NCBI GenBank assembly: GCA_014529385.2
Contig: CM043962.1
Span: 130,585,074-130,649,073, forward strand
Origin: Adiantum capillus-veneris
Taxonomy: Eukaryota; Streptophyta; Polypodiopsida; Polypodiales; Pteridaceae
Direction of reading: 5' to 3'
Length of the DNA: 64,000 nucleotides
Shown: one piece after another, positions 12,787-21,683 of the stretch
Layout: every line of letters begins with the position of its first letter
Numbering within the stretch: the first letter of the stretch is position 1
The notes under the pieces: model-generated
Databases searched by the model: none
What the model was told of the DNA's origin: nothing
What the model saw: the letters and a program-made list of their open reading frames with translations, nothing else
Made by a program: the position numbers and the translations under genes

Positions 12787-14742
12787 CTAGTGGAAACCGG
12801 GTGGCATGATCATCTTTAAGTATGATTCATACCTAATATTGCACATGTTGGTTGTTGGGCCAAAATTTTTGTTGTCATAGGTTAAAAAACCGGTGTAGAA
12901 AGCTTCCTTGAAAGCTTGCATGTGATAGCTTGGCAAAAACATCACTCGTTGGTTGAAATGTTGCAACAATTGTGGTGATGGTTGAGTGGATAGATCATAA
13001 GAGAGCTTGGTGATAGTGTCGCCCATTGACAAAATATTGGAGTTTGTGGCTTTATAAGGTGCGAACACTTTGATGCAAGCTAATAAGATATTGCAAATTT
13101 TTTTGAGCATCACACATGTCAGGTTAAGAGAGCTAGTGAAAAGCTTAATGGCACCCCTTCGGATTTTCACCATTTAAGTTCCACTTATTCTCTCTCCTAC
13201 CTTAGGTGCTAGAAGTTGAGGGTAATTTAGCCATGTAGGATGTTTCTCTATTAACATGGCATGTTCTGACCATATTCTCACTCTAGGTACTAGGCAAAAA
13301 GAGACGTCATCTTTGATAGTCTTTGGTGCTTCAACCAAACATACAAGGTATGTTGGGAACTTTGTTAACCATCCTTTTCTCCACCTTGGTTGTGAGTCGA
13401 CTATCTTTTTAGAAATTCATTCATCTTTGATATCACCGTCAAAGAGTGGCATCATCTCCTCTGTCTATATTCTATCCTTTATTGCTAACACTTCAAATAA
13501 CAGCAATGGGTATGGCAAGGATGGTTTCATCAATTACTCCCTGATCACATTTGTGTCAATTTTCAGGGTTCCCACGGCATGGAGCATCCTTTTCTTCCAC
13601 TCGATGGCTACCCGAGCTCTGTCTTCAGTTGTCTTTTCTAATAATTGTCTTAATCTGCCCTCTTCTTCAATTGTGAGTGCAGGCTCTGCTTCTCAAGGTC
13701 ATGGAGGAACATCTAGTAGCATTGGCTCTTTGGCTCCTTCTGGGAGTTCGAATGGCTCTTGCTAGGCATTGACTCCAGTGTCACTCAAACCCAGATCTGT
13801 TAGTCGGCCCCCAGTCTGCTCCAGTTGTTGCCTGAGTCTTTCAAACTGCCTCTGCACTTTGTTCTCTCTTTGTGTTGCTTCTTCAACATTGCTCAGCAAA
13901 AGATTTTCCACTACTTCTAGCTGCTTGGTCAATTCCTCATTCTCTTTTTGTAACATCTGCTCCTGTTCACTCACAATCTTTCCTCTGCTTCTAGGAAGCC
14001 TTTGGCCATACACTCTTTGTCTCTGGCCCAACTCAACTCCCATTGAAGTGCTGTTATTTGATCTTCCAAGGCTTGTGACTTTCCATTCCTATGCTAGCTT
14101 TGGTTGCTCTTGGAGTTCCTCGCAATCTCTATATGGTAAGCTCTTGGAGCACTAAATTATCTTTGAGCTCCATTATCTTGTTACGAGCCGACTCTAGATC
14201 TTCTTCAGTTTTCTCCTTGCCTGCTTGTAGAGTTTCTATCTCTTTAGAGATCTCAGCTATCTGTAGAGTGAGGTTGTCTCTCTCTGCCTCGACTTCTTGC
14301 AGCGCTTTTTGTTGACTTTCTTATTCCTTCTCAATAGCTTCAGCTTTGTGCATATATCTTTGTAACTCCCTTTGTAGGGTGTCATGCTCTTTGGTTAAAT
14401 TTACTTCTCTTGTGCAGAGCATAGTGTTTTCTTCTACTAGAGTGAGGGTTCAGGTTCAAAATATCTCAAGGAGTTGGTGTGTCTCTTGCACATCATCTTC
14501 ATTTTCCGCCATATGGGGTTTCCATGGCCTTTCAAGTGATCTTCCTTGAGGTACTGATAGAGTTGGGCTCCTTTCATGTACTCTTGGTGGTGAGAGGTCC
14601 GATTCATATATCCTAGTAAGGGAAACTCGGGCTTGAAAACTCTCATTCCTCGTTTCTTCTTTCTTTTCTTGTTCTTTCCTTGTTCTTGATGGGATTGTTG
14701 TGCCATATGCTTCTTGGGAGGCTTCTCGCTTCAATAAGATCC
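12787..14742 (-). pseudogene. Uncharacterised coiled-coil gene relic, C-terminal part
   Basis: Reading the minus strand leftward from the copia insertion, coding-like sequence continues with few stops and frame changes. There is an acidic/Arg-rich start (PPRVHERSPTLSVP near 14590). Long heptad-rich coiled coils follow (MLQKENEELTKQLEVVENL near 13940; another near 14150-14330). Further on are EEEGRLRQLLEKTTEDRARV near 13660, then a globular-looking tail with RVRIWSEHAML near 13270 and IRRGAIKLFTSSLNLTCVML near 13150. The stop is at 12787. I do not recognise the family. It continues the relic at 20353-21531 across the copia insertion. Together they would be about 1,000 codons. Confidence 0.55.
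14738..14742. repeat. Target-site duplication GATCC, left
   Basis: GATCC directly precedes the TGTTAGG end of the left LTR, and the same five bases follow the right LTR at 20348-20352. A 5-bp duplication is usual for LTR retrotransposons. Confidence 0.92.
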
Positions 14743-15050
14743 TGTTAGGAAATAAGACGTAGCTAAAAAGATAATTGAGCAGATTACTTAATGGAGAGAG
14801 ACAGATTTACATACACGAGATTATAGAGAAGAGAGAGAGAGAGAGAGTACACATGATATACGTGGTTCACCCAATGTGGGCTACGTCCACGGGAAAGCAG
14901 CCACTCAATGGCTTTAGTACTTCAAAACAAGAAGTAATTTACAAAGGGATTATACCCTTAATGGAGCTCCCGCCTTGCTTCACTCTCACCACCTCACACT
15001 CACCTTGTTGCATCAACTTCACGCTATGAAATGTGTGTAGAAATGGCCTC

Positions 15051-15060
15051 CTTTTATAGG
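15051..15060 (-). promoter_or_regulatory. TATA box in the 3' LTR
   Basis: Minus-strand CCTATAAAAG lies about 480 bp into the LTR, downstream of the minisatellite. That would place the U3/R boundary shortly beyond it. The identical box occurs in the 5' LTR. Confidence 0.6.
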
Positions 15061-15182
15061 CCAAAAGGGCTGCCCTCTCTTATGAGAGACAGCCATGTGT
15101 AGCCGCCCTTGTGTGAATAAGTCCAAATCGGACCCTCCAATCCGCCCATGTGTGGCCGCCCTTGAGAAGACAAGTCCGCTTT

Positions 15183-15315
15183 TGAATTCGGCCACCGGCC
15201 ATTGAATTCGGCCACCGGTCACCGGCCATTGACTTCCGACCACCGGCCACCGGCCATTGACTTCCGACCACCGGCCATCGGCCATTGACTTTCGGCCACC
15301 GGCCAACCGACCGGT
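15183..15315. repeat. GC-rich minisatellite in the U3 of the 3' LTR
   Basis: Four to five imperfect units of about 20-28 bp built from ATTGA(A/C)TTC and (C/G)CCACCGGCC. It lies upstream of the TATA box, where enhancer repeats occur in some copia LTRs. The open frame across it (Gly-Arg-Trp-Pro repeats) is not a gene. Confidence 0.85.
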
Positions 15316-15536
15316 TGTTTTCCGACCACTTTCCAGCCGCCGTCCGGCCATAATATTTCGGCGAAAAAGAATATTCCGGCCTTTAAAGTTGCCCTTGATT
15401 CTTGTCCGTGAAAATTTTGGTTTTCGGTGAGTGATTTTCCTTCACGCACGATGGCTTCTCCTCATAACGGGGGCCTTACAAATGTGCGCTTTTACCACAG
15501 AAAATTACAAGGGTAAATCAGGCTCCATACTTAACA

Positions 15537-15548
15537 ATCTCCCACTTG
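15537..15548 (-). other. Polypurine tract of the full-length copia
   Basis: Minus-strand AAGTGGGAGAT directly precedes the 3' LTR, as expected for the plus-strand primer. Confidence 0.85.
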
Positions 15549-15596
15549 GAGACTGATCTCCAAACCAAACCTGTGACTGCTTTCCATTCTGGCTTC

Positions 15597-18500
15597 TTAT
15601 CCTTGAATGCCGATTGAAGATGAGCAAAAGCTCAACTTCTCCTTGTTGACCACCTTTGTAAACATGTCTGCAGGATTTTCACTTGTATGCACCTTTCCTA
15701 GCTTTAGTTGTCCCTCTTCCAAAAGAGTGCGTATGAAGTGATATCTCACCTCAATGTGCTTTGTCCTTGAATGAAAGGTTGAGTTCTTTGCAAGATGGAT
15801 AGCGCTTTGGCTATCACTGTACAAGACACAATTGTCTTGTTTGAATCCAAGCTCTTCTAAGAATTTGTGAAGCCACAGAATTTCTTTGCTTGCCTCCGTC
15901 ATTGCTACATACTCTGCTTCCGTGGTAGAAAGTGAAACCACTTTCTGCAGCTTTGAAGCCCAGCTTACTGCTGTGCCTCCAACCGTGAACACATAGCCAG
16001 TAGTGCTCCTTCGAGTATCTTTGTCACCTGCCATATCTGCATCAACATACCCTTCTAGAAAAATATCAGTTCCTCCAAAATACAAAGCATTTGTTGTTGT
16101 CCCTTTTAGATACCTAAGTATCCACTTCACAGCTTGCCAATGCTCTTTACCTGGGTTGTCCATGAACCTACTCACAACTCCCACTGCATGTGCAATGTCT
16201 GGCCTTGTCCAGACCATAGCATACATTAGAGAACCTACCGCTGCAGCATATGGAACTTTAGACATATAGGCTATCTCCTCTTGTGTCTTTGGACACATAT
16301 CCTTCGTTAGTTTAAAATGACCAGCCAAAGGTGTAGAAACTGGTTTTGCATTTTGCATTGCAAACCTTTCTAGTACCTTCTTGATGTAATCTTCTTGAGA
16401 TAGCTTTATTGTCTTCTTCGTCCTGTCCCTTGATATTTTCATACCAAGTATCCTCTTTGCAGCACCTAAATCTTTCATTGAAAAAGATTTGGACAGCTCC
16501 TCTTTTAGGTCTTTGATGTCCTGCATGTTAGCACTTGCAATCAACATGTCATCAACATACAACATTAGGATGATGAATTTCCCATCTCCCAAATTCTCCG
16601 TGTAGACGCAGTGATCCGAGTTGCATCTTGTGAATCCATGATCCAACATCCATCGATCAAACTTCAAGTACCATTGTCTTGATGCTTGCTTTAAACCATA
16701 CAAGCTCTTCTTTAATCTGCAAACCATTTTCTCCTTACCTTTTACTTCATACCCCTTTGGTTGAAGCATGTAGATTTCCTCCTCTACGTCACCGTGAGGG
16801 AATGCCGTATTTACATCCATTTGCTCGAGATTTAGATCATGAGCAGCCACAAGGCTTAAGACAAGCCTAATTGAGTTCATTTTTACAACAGGAGAAAATA
16901 TTTCATTGAAGTCAATACCTTTCTTTTGAGAAAAACCTTTTACCACAAGCCTAGACTTGTACCTTTTCTTCCCACCTTCTTCTTCCTTTAGCTTGTACAC
17001 CCATTTGTTTTGAAGTGCCCGCTTACCTTTAGGCAACTCAACCAACTCCCATGTTTGGTTGCGATGTAGTGAGTCCATCTCCACTTGCATGCTCTTCGTC
17101 CATTCTTCTTTGGATTCATGTTGCATAGCTTCTTCATATGATTCCGGCTCTTCAGAATCTGAGATCAAGAGATGGTTGAAGGAAGGAACAAACCTTTCTG
17201 GAGGTCTACTTGATCTTGTAGATCTTCGGGGAATAGGTTGATGCTCCTCATTTGGTTGACGTTGTTGCACATTGTCACCGTTTGCAGTCCTTGAGTCTTC
17301 ACCGTCCTCAAGCTCCATGTACTCATCACCTGTTTCTTTTGTTTGTTTTCTTTCCAAGTAATCTTTGTACATATTTTGTTCGTTAAAAATTACATCCCTA
17401 CTCCTTAAGATTTTACCATCTTCAGGATTCCATAGGCGATACCCAAAGTCTCCTTCTCCATAGCCAATGAAGAAACACTTTTTGGACTTTGCATCTAACT
17501 TTGATTTTAGGCTTCTATCTATGTGCATGAAAGCCTCACACCCAAACACTTTGAGAAATGCATAATTCACCGGTTTACCTGTCCATGCCTCTTCTGGAAC
17601 TCCCCCATCCAATGCCGTTGAGGGTGACCGATTGATTAAGTACACAGACGTACTTACAGCTTCCGCCCAAAGCTCAAGCGGTAGGCGTGCATGTAGCCGC
17701 ATGCTTTGTGCTCGTTCTATGATTGTCCTGTTCATCCTTTCCGAAATCCCATTTTGTTGAGGTGTCCTTGGGGTTGTCCTTTGCCTCTGAATGCCATTGC
17801 TAGCACAGAATCTTTCAAAAGCTTGGCTGCAATATTCGCCTCCATTGTCGGATCTGAGGCATTTAACCTTGGTACATGTTTCATTCTCCACAAAGGCTTT
17901 CCACCTTTGAAATATGGAAAATACATCGGACTTATTCTTCATGACATAAACCCATGTTTTTCTAGTCGCATCGTCTATGAATGTTACATAGTACAATGAG
18001 CCACCAAGTGATGGTGTACTTGCACGACCCCAAACATCAGAATGAACCAACTCAAGTTTTTTATTTTTTCTTTCATTTCCTGATTTTTGAAATTTTACCC
18101 TCTTTTGTTTACCATAAACACAATCTTCACAGAACTCTAAGTCCACTTCTTTCAAACCTGGTAGAAGCTTCTTTGTTTGAAGGATTTGCATTCCTTTGGC
18201 ACTCATATGCCCAAGTCGGTAGTGCCACACCGTACTGTCAACTTCTGTAGTTGAAGCACAAGCTGAAGGTTGCGTGCTAACAGTACACAAGTAAAGTGTA
18301 CCGACTTTTTCACCCTTGGCAACCACCAAAGATCCCTTTGAGATCTTCCACCGTTTGTTTCCGAATGCAATGTTGTGACCTTCATCGTCCAATTGTCCTG
18401 TAGAGATCAAATTTTTGCGAAGAGAAGGAACATGCCTAACATCTTTAAGCTTCCATTCATTTCCGTTAGCAGTTTTGATAGAAACTGTACCTTTGCCGAC

Positions 18501-19487
18501 AATCTCACAAGCTTCATCATCTCCCAAGTATACATACCCAAAATTACCTTTAGTGTAGTCTTGGAAATGTTGCTTGTGTGGTGTCGCATGGAATGATACC
18601 CCGGAATCTACTATCCAGGAATTAGACACATTGTCTAATGAGAGAATTAGAGCATCTTGCTCTACTTTACCTGCCACATTCGCCTTCGATGTTGGCTTGT
18701 TGTCTTGAGACTCTGTCTCCTTCTTCTTCTTGGACCAACAATCCTTCTTGACGTGGCCTTTCTTGCCGCAGTTCCAACATTCAAGAACTGACTTTGTGCG
18801 TGACTTGCTCCGCCTTGAGCGATCACGACCCTTTTGGTTTTTGAACCTCTCCTTAGGCCTTCCTCTTGTTTCCACTGATAGTGCAACACTTGATGATTCT
18901 CCTGTGCTTCTCCTTCGCATTTCCTCGCTTAGGAGAACACCCACAACATCATCAAACTTAAGAGTATTTGTGCCAGAGATAGAATTACTTACAGCCATCA
19001 CAAGGCTGTCCCAACTATCCGGTAGAGATGATAGTATAAGGAGAGCTCGTACTTCGTCATCGAAATTGATTTTCACTGATCGAATTTGACTTATGTTTGT
19101 GTTAAAGTCATTTAGGTGTTCTGCAACTGAACCATTCTCTGCCATCTTTAGATTGAACAAGCGCTTCATAAGAAATACCTTATTGGATGCCGATGGTTTC
19201 TCGTAGAAGTCGTCAAGTGACTTCATCAAGTCCTCCGTGGTCTTCATCTCCGAAACATTGAAGGCCACCGTTGACGCCAAGCTTAATCGGATTGTTCCCA
19301 GTGCCTTTCGATCAAGGACAATCCATGCTTCATCTTCCATTGTTGCGGGCTTCTTCGCAAGACCGCCTAGTGGCAAATAGAGGTCCTTCTGGTAGAGATA
19401 GTCTTCAATCTGCATCTTCCAATGTTGGTAGTTTTTGCCGTTGAACTTCTCAATCTTGAGCTTCCCTTCCTCCGCCATAACTCCCAC
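15597..19487 (-). CDS. Intact copia gag-pol polyprotein (1296 aa)
   Basis: Single open frame encoding all enzymes for copia replication. Gag begins KFNGKNYQHWKMQIEDYL (residues about 14-31). The CCHC knuckle CWNCGKKGHVKKDC lies near 237-250. Protease has WIVDSGVSFHATPH near 292, with Val where Ala is usual. GAG-pre-integrase/HHCC (WHYRLGH...CEDCVYGKQ) spans about 420-460. The integrase catalytic residues lie in HSDVWG near 484, LRSDNGGEY near 547 and QQNGISERMNRT near 580. RT starts near 812 (WELVELPKGKRALQNKWVYK) and has LYVDDMLIA near 976. RNase H has GYVDADMAGD near 1150, STTEAEYVAM near 1185 and SDSQSAIHLAKN near 1223. Length matches the family. Either Met1 or Met4 could start. It may still be active, since no stop or frameshift was seen. 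Confidence 0.97.
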   Translation of the reverse strand: MGVMAEEGKLKIEKFNGKNYQHWKMQIEDYLYQKDLYLPLGGLAKKPATMEDEAWIVLDRKALGTIRLSLASTVAFNVSEMKTTEDLMKSLDDFYEKPSASNKVFLMKRLFNLKMAENGSVAEHLNDFNTNISQIRSVKINFDDEVRALLILSSLPDSWDSLVMAVSNSISGTNTLKFDDVVGVLLSEEMRRRSTGESSSVALSVETRGRPKERFKNQKGRDRSRRSKSRTKSVLECWNCGKKGHVKKDCWSKKKKETESQDNKPTSKANVAGKVEQDALILSLDNVSNSWIVDSGVSFHATPHKQHFQDYTKGNFGYVYLGDDEACEIVGKGTVSIKTANGNEWKLKDVRHVPSLRKNLISTGQLDDEGHNIAFGNKRWKISKGSLVVAKGEKVGTLYLCTVSTQPSACASTTEVDSTVWHYRLGHMSAKGMQILQTKKLLPGLKEVDLEFCEDCVYGKQKRVKFQKSGNERKNKKLELVHSDVWGRASTPSLGGSLYYVTFIDDATRKTWVYVMKNKSDVFSIFQRWKAFVENETCTKVKCLRSDNGGEYCSQAFERFCASNGIQRQRTTPRTPQQNGISERMNRTIIERAQSMRLHARLPLELWAEAVSTSVYLINRSPSTALDGGVPEEAWTGKPVNYAFLKVFGCEAFMHIDRSLKSKLDAKSKKCFFIGYGEGDFGYRLWNPEDGKILRSRDVIFNEQNMYKDYLERKQTKETGDEYMELEDGEDSRTANGDNVQQRQPNEEHQPIPRRSTRSSRPPERFVPSFNHLLISDSEEPESYEEAMQHESKEEWTKSMQVEMDSLHRNQTWELVELPKGKRALQNKWVYKLKEEEGGKKRYKSRLVVKGFSQKKGIDFNEIFSPVVKMNSIRLVLSLVAAHDLNLEQMDVNTAFPHGDVEEEIYMLQPKGYEVKGKEKMVCRLKKSLYGLKQASRQWYLKFDRWMLDHGFTRCNSDHCVYTENLGDGKFIILMLYVDDMLIASANMQDIKDLKEELSKSFSMKDLGAAKRILGMKISRDRTKKTIKLSQEDYIKKVLERFAMQNAKPVSTPLAGHFKLTKDMCPKTQEEIAYMSKVPYAAAVGSLMYAMVWTRPDIAHAVGVVSRFMDNPGKEHWQAVKWILRYLKGTTTNALYFGGTDIFLEGYVDADMAGDKDTRRSTTGYVFTVGGTAVSWASKLQKVVSLSTTEAEYVAMTEASKEILWLHKFLEELGFKQDNCVLYSDSQSAIHLAKNSTFHSRTKHIEVRYHFIRTLLEEGQLKLGKVHTSENPADMFTKVVNKEKLSFCSSSIGIQG

Positions 19488-19537
19488 TCAATTCAAGGAA
19501 TCCTTTCCTTGAGATAATTTAGCTACGAGCAAACCTT

Positions 19538-19549
19538 GCTCTGATACCA
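19538..19549 (-). other. Primer binding site for initiator tRNA-Met
   Basis: Minus-strand TGGTATCAGAGC lies two bases inside the 5' LTR end. This is the standard plant copia site complementary to the 3' end of initiator methionine tRNA. Confidence 0.95.
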
Positions 19550-19551
19550 GT

Positions 19552-20347
19552 TGTTAGGAAATAAGACGTAGCTAAAAAGATAATTGAGCAGATTACTTAA
19601 TGGAGAGAGACAGATTTACATACACGAGATTATAGAGTAGAGAGAGAGAGAGAGAGAGTACACATGATATACGTGGTTCACCCAATGTGGGCTACGTCCA
19701 CGGGAAAGCAGCCACTCAATGGCTTTAGTACTTCAAAACAAGAAGTAATTTACAAAGGGATTATACCCTTAATGGAGCTCCTGCCTTGCTTCACTCTCAC
19801 CACCTCACACTCACCTTGTTGCATCAACTTCACGCTATGAAATGTGTGTAGAAATGGCCTCCTTTTATAGGCCAAAAGGGCTGCCCTCTCTTATGAGAGA
19901 CAGCCATGTGTAGCCGCCCTTGTGTGAATAAGTCCAAATCGGACCCTCCAATCCGCCCATGTGTGGCCGCCCTTGAGAAGACAAGTCCGCTTTTGAATTC
20001 GGCCACCGGCCATTGAATTCGGCCACCGGTCACCGGCCATTGACTTCCGACCACCGGCCACCGGCCATTGACTTCCGACCACCGGCCATCGGCCATTGAC
20101 TTCCGGCCATCGGCCAACCGACCGGTTGTTTTCCGACCACTTTTCGGCCGCCGTCCGGCCATAATATTCCGGCGAAAAAGAATATTCCGGCCTTTAAAGT
20201 TGCCCCTGATTCTTGTCCGTGAAAATTTTGGTTTTCGGTGAGTGATTTTCCTTCACGCACGATGGCTTCTCCTCATAATGGGGGCCTTACAAATGTGCGC
20301 TTTTACCACAGAAAATTACAAGGGTAAATCAGGCTCCATACTTAACA
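19552..20347 (-). repeat. 5' LTR of the full-length copia element
   Basis: 796 bp, same ends as the 3' LTR, and carries the same minisatellite (about 19994-20126). The minus-strand TATA box is at 19862-19871. As the 5' LTR it should drive transcription of the gag-pol frame. Confidence 0.96.
19862..19871 (-). promoter_or_regulatory. TATA box in the 5' LTR
   Basis: Minus-strand CCTATAAAAG; the core promoter candidate for the full-length copia transcript, about 375 bp upstream of the gag start. Confidence 0.6.
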
Positions 20348-20352
20348 GATCC
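20348..20352. repeat. Target-site duplication GATCC, right
   Basis: Second copy of the five bases found at 14738-14742. Confidence 0.92.
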
Positions 20353-21531
20353 TTGTAGATTTGTTATCTTCCCTCTTTCATCAATGGCACACATTCAGAT
20401 GCATTTTTAGGTTGGGATGTAGTGGAGTGGGAGATATGTATAGTTTTTGTGGTGGTAGGAGGAGACAATGGTGGTCCTTCTCTCTTTTCTTCTGTTTTAG
20501 TATCCTCCATCTTCTCCTCTTCCTCTTTACTTTTTTGATCCACTTGAACTTTTGGAAATTCTTTTAGTTTCTTCTTGATGTTTTGTATTTCTTCAGTAAT
20601 GAAGGGTTCTAGACTTTGTTGTTCAATTACCTAAATTTTGGATTCTTTGTAAGCCTAGATATAGTGATCAAATTGGTCCTCAAGTGGTATTGAGGAGATA
20701 CCCCCAATCTTGGCTGGATCTGGCACCCAGTATTCTTCAAAGTTGCCTTTTAGCTCTCGTTCAGCCTTGAATTGGTCGATCAGTCTTTTGATGCGAGCCG
20801 CATTTTGACTATTGGTTTCCTTTGGCTTTTCTTCCTTGGTCATTTGCTTTACCTTTCCTCTATGGCGGCTCCTGTTCAGTGTCTTATGGAACCGTCTCGA
20901 GTTTTGCCTTAACTGAGTTGTAATTGCAGGGGTTGCAACCGTAGGGATCCCATCTTCTTTCAATCTTAACCATTCATTTTGAGATGGTGGTTCTAGCCAC
21001 CTTCCACGTGCAACTAAGTCCTTGAAAGTTTTGATTAATCTTTTTTTGAAAATAAAATCTCAAACTGAGCTACCTTCGTTTTGTAGCCCCAAAGCATGGG
21101 CAATGACTTGAGGGGTATTGAACACCTATCTCTTATGTCCACCAAGAGCTGCAATCACAATTGTCGTATTTTTTAATATAACTGGCTATTTCATATACTC
21201 TTTGAGTATCCACTCTTGTTGGAGGATCCGTGAAGAAGTTGTGTAGATCAGCTCTTTCCAGGTGATTGAGTATGTCCTCCTTGTTGGGGTATTCATTAAG
21301 TTCTCTCGAGATCATGGGCACATCAATAGTATTGCCTTGGGGATCTTTGAAAGTGACTTGATATAATCTGATTCCTTTTGCTTCTAGTGTGGCATCATCC
21401 ATCCAAGCCTTAGTGGGCTTTAGGGTTTCTGGTGGGATGGTGAATGGTTCTTCTACAGCTATGATGTCCTTAAGGGCAGGTCTCTTCTTCTTTGTTGAAG
21501 ATTTGGTGGTATCCATTGATCGTGTGTGCAC
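20353..21531 (-). pseudogene. Uncharacterised coiled-coil gene relic, N-terminal part
   Basis: The minus-strand frame begins MHTRSMDTTKSSTKKKRPAL at 21531. This basic start resembles the start of many plant retrotransposon gag proteins. It runs about 132 codons to a stop near 21133, then continues in coding-like sequence: TPQVIAHALGLQNEG near 21090, KRLIKTFKDLVARGRWLEPP near 21020, and KEDGIPTVATPAITTQLRQN with WVPDPAKIGG from 20963 to 20655. The remainder up to the copia insertion at 20352 is lysine/glutamate-rich and broken. No RT, integrase or protease motif is present. I do not recognise the family. Reading on across the copia insertion continues at 14742. Confidence 0.5.
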
Positions 21532-21683
21532 TCCAAGTTCAAAGTTAGCATCTTTACAAAATCTGACTTTTACTTAGCTTCTAACTATCCAAATGATTTC
21601 AAAGTTGAACCACAAGCTAATTAGGACATCCACTTGCTTTTCACAAGAACAGAATTGCAATTTCGTGCTCATTTCATGCTGTG

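Larger units (their letters stand above)
14743..15536 (-). repeat. 3' LTR of the full-length copia element
   Basis: Begins (minus strand) TGTTAAGTATGG and ends CTAACA, with the TGTTA...TAACA inverted ends. It contains a GC-rich minisatellite, a TATA box and a short (GA)n tract near the distal end. It differs from the partner LTR by about nine substitutions. Confidence 0.96.
14743..20347 (-). mobile_element. Full-length Ty1/copia retrotransposon, Tork/Tnt1-like
   Basis: Complete element of 5,605 bp in minus orientation. It has two nearly identical LTRs (794 and 796 bp), a tRNA-iMet primer binding site, a single uninterrupted gag-pol frame and a polypurine tract, flanked by the 5-bp target duplication GATCC. 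By eye the LTRs differ at about nine positions plus a 2-bp microsatellite indel, roughly 1%, which indicates a recent insertion. It sits inside the coiled-coil gene relic, whose two halves resume on either side. The gag sequence (DFYEKPSASNKVFLMKRLF) suggests the Tnt1-like lineage; the exact lineage is inference. Confidence 0.97.

Noticed and set aside
13256-14549. Plus-strand ORFs of 67-169 aa
   Set aside because: They lie opposite the minus-strand coiled-coil relic; Ser/Cys-rich composition is the reverse of Glu/Lys-rich codons.
15019-15449. 110-aa and 76-aa Gly-Arg-Trp-Pro-rich ORFs in both LTRs
   Set aside because: They translate the U3 minisatellite; near-identical frames occur in the second LTR. 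No known protein is encoded.
17706-19089. Plus-strand ORFs of 60-119 aa inside the copia gag-pol
   Set aside because: Antisense shadows of the 1296-codon minus-strand frame.
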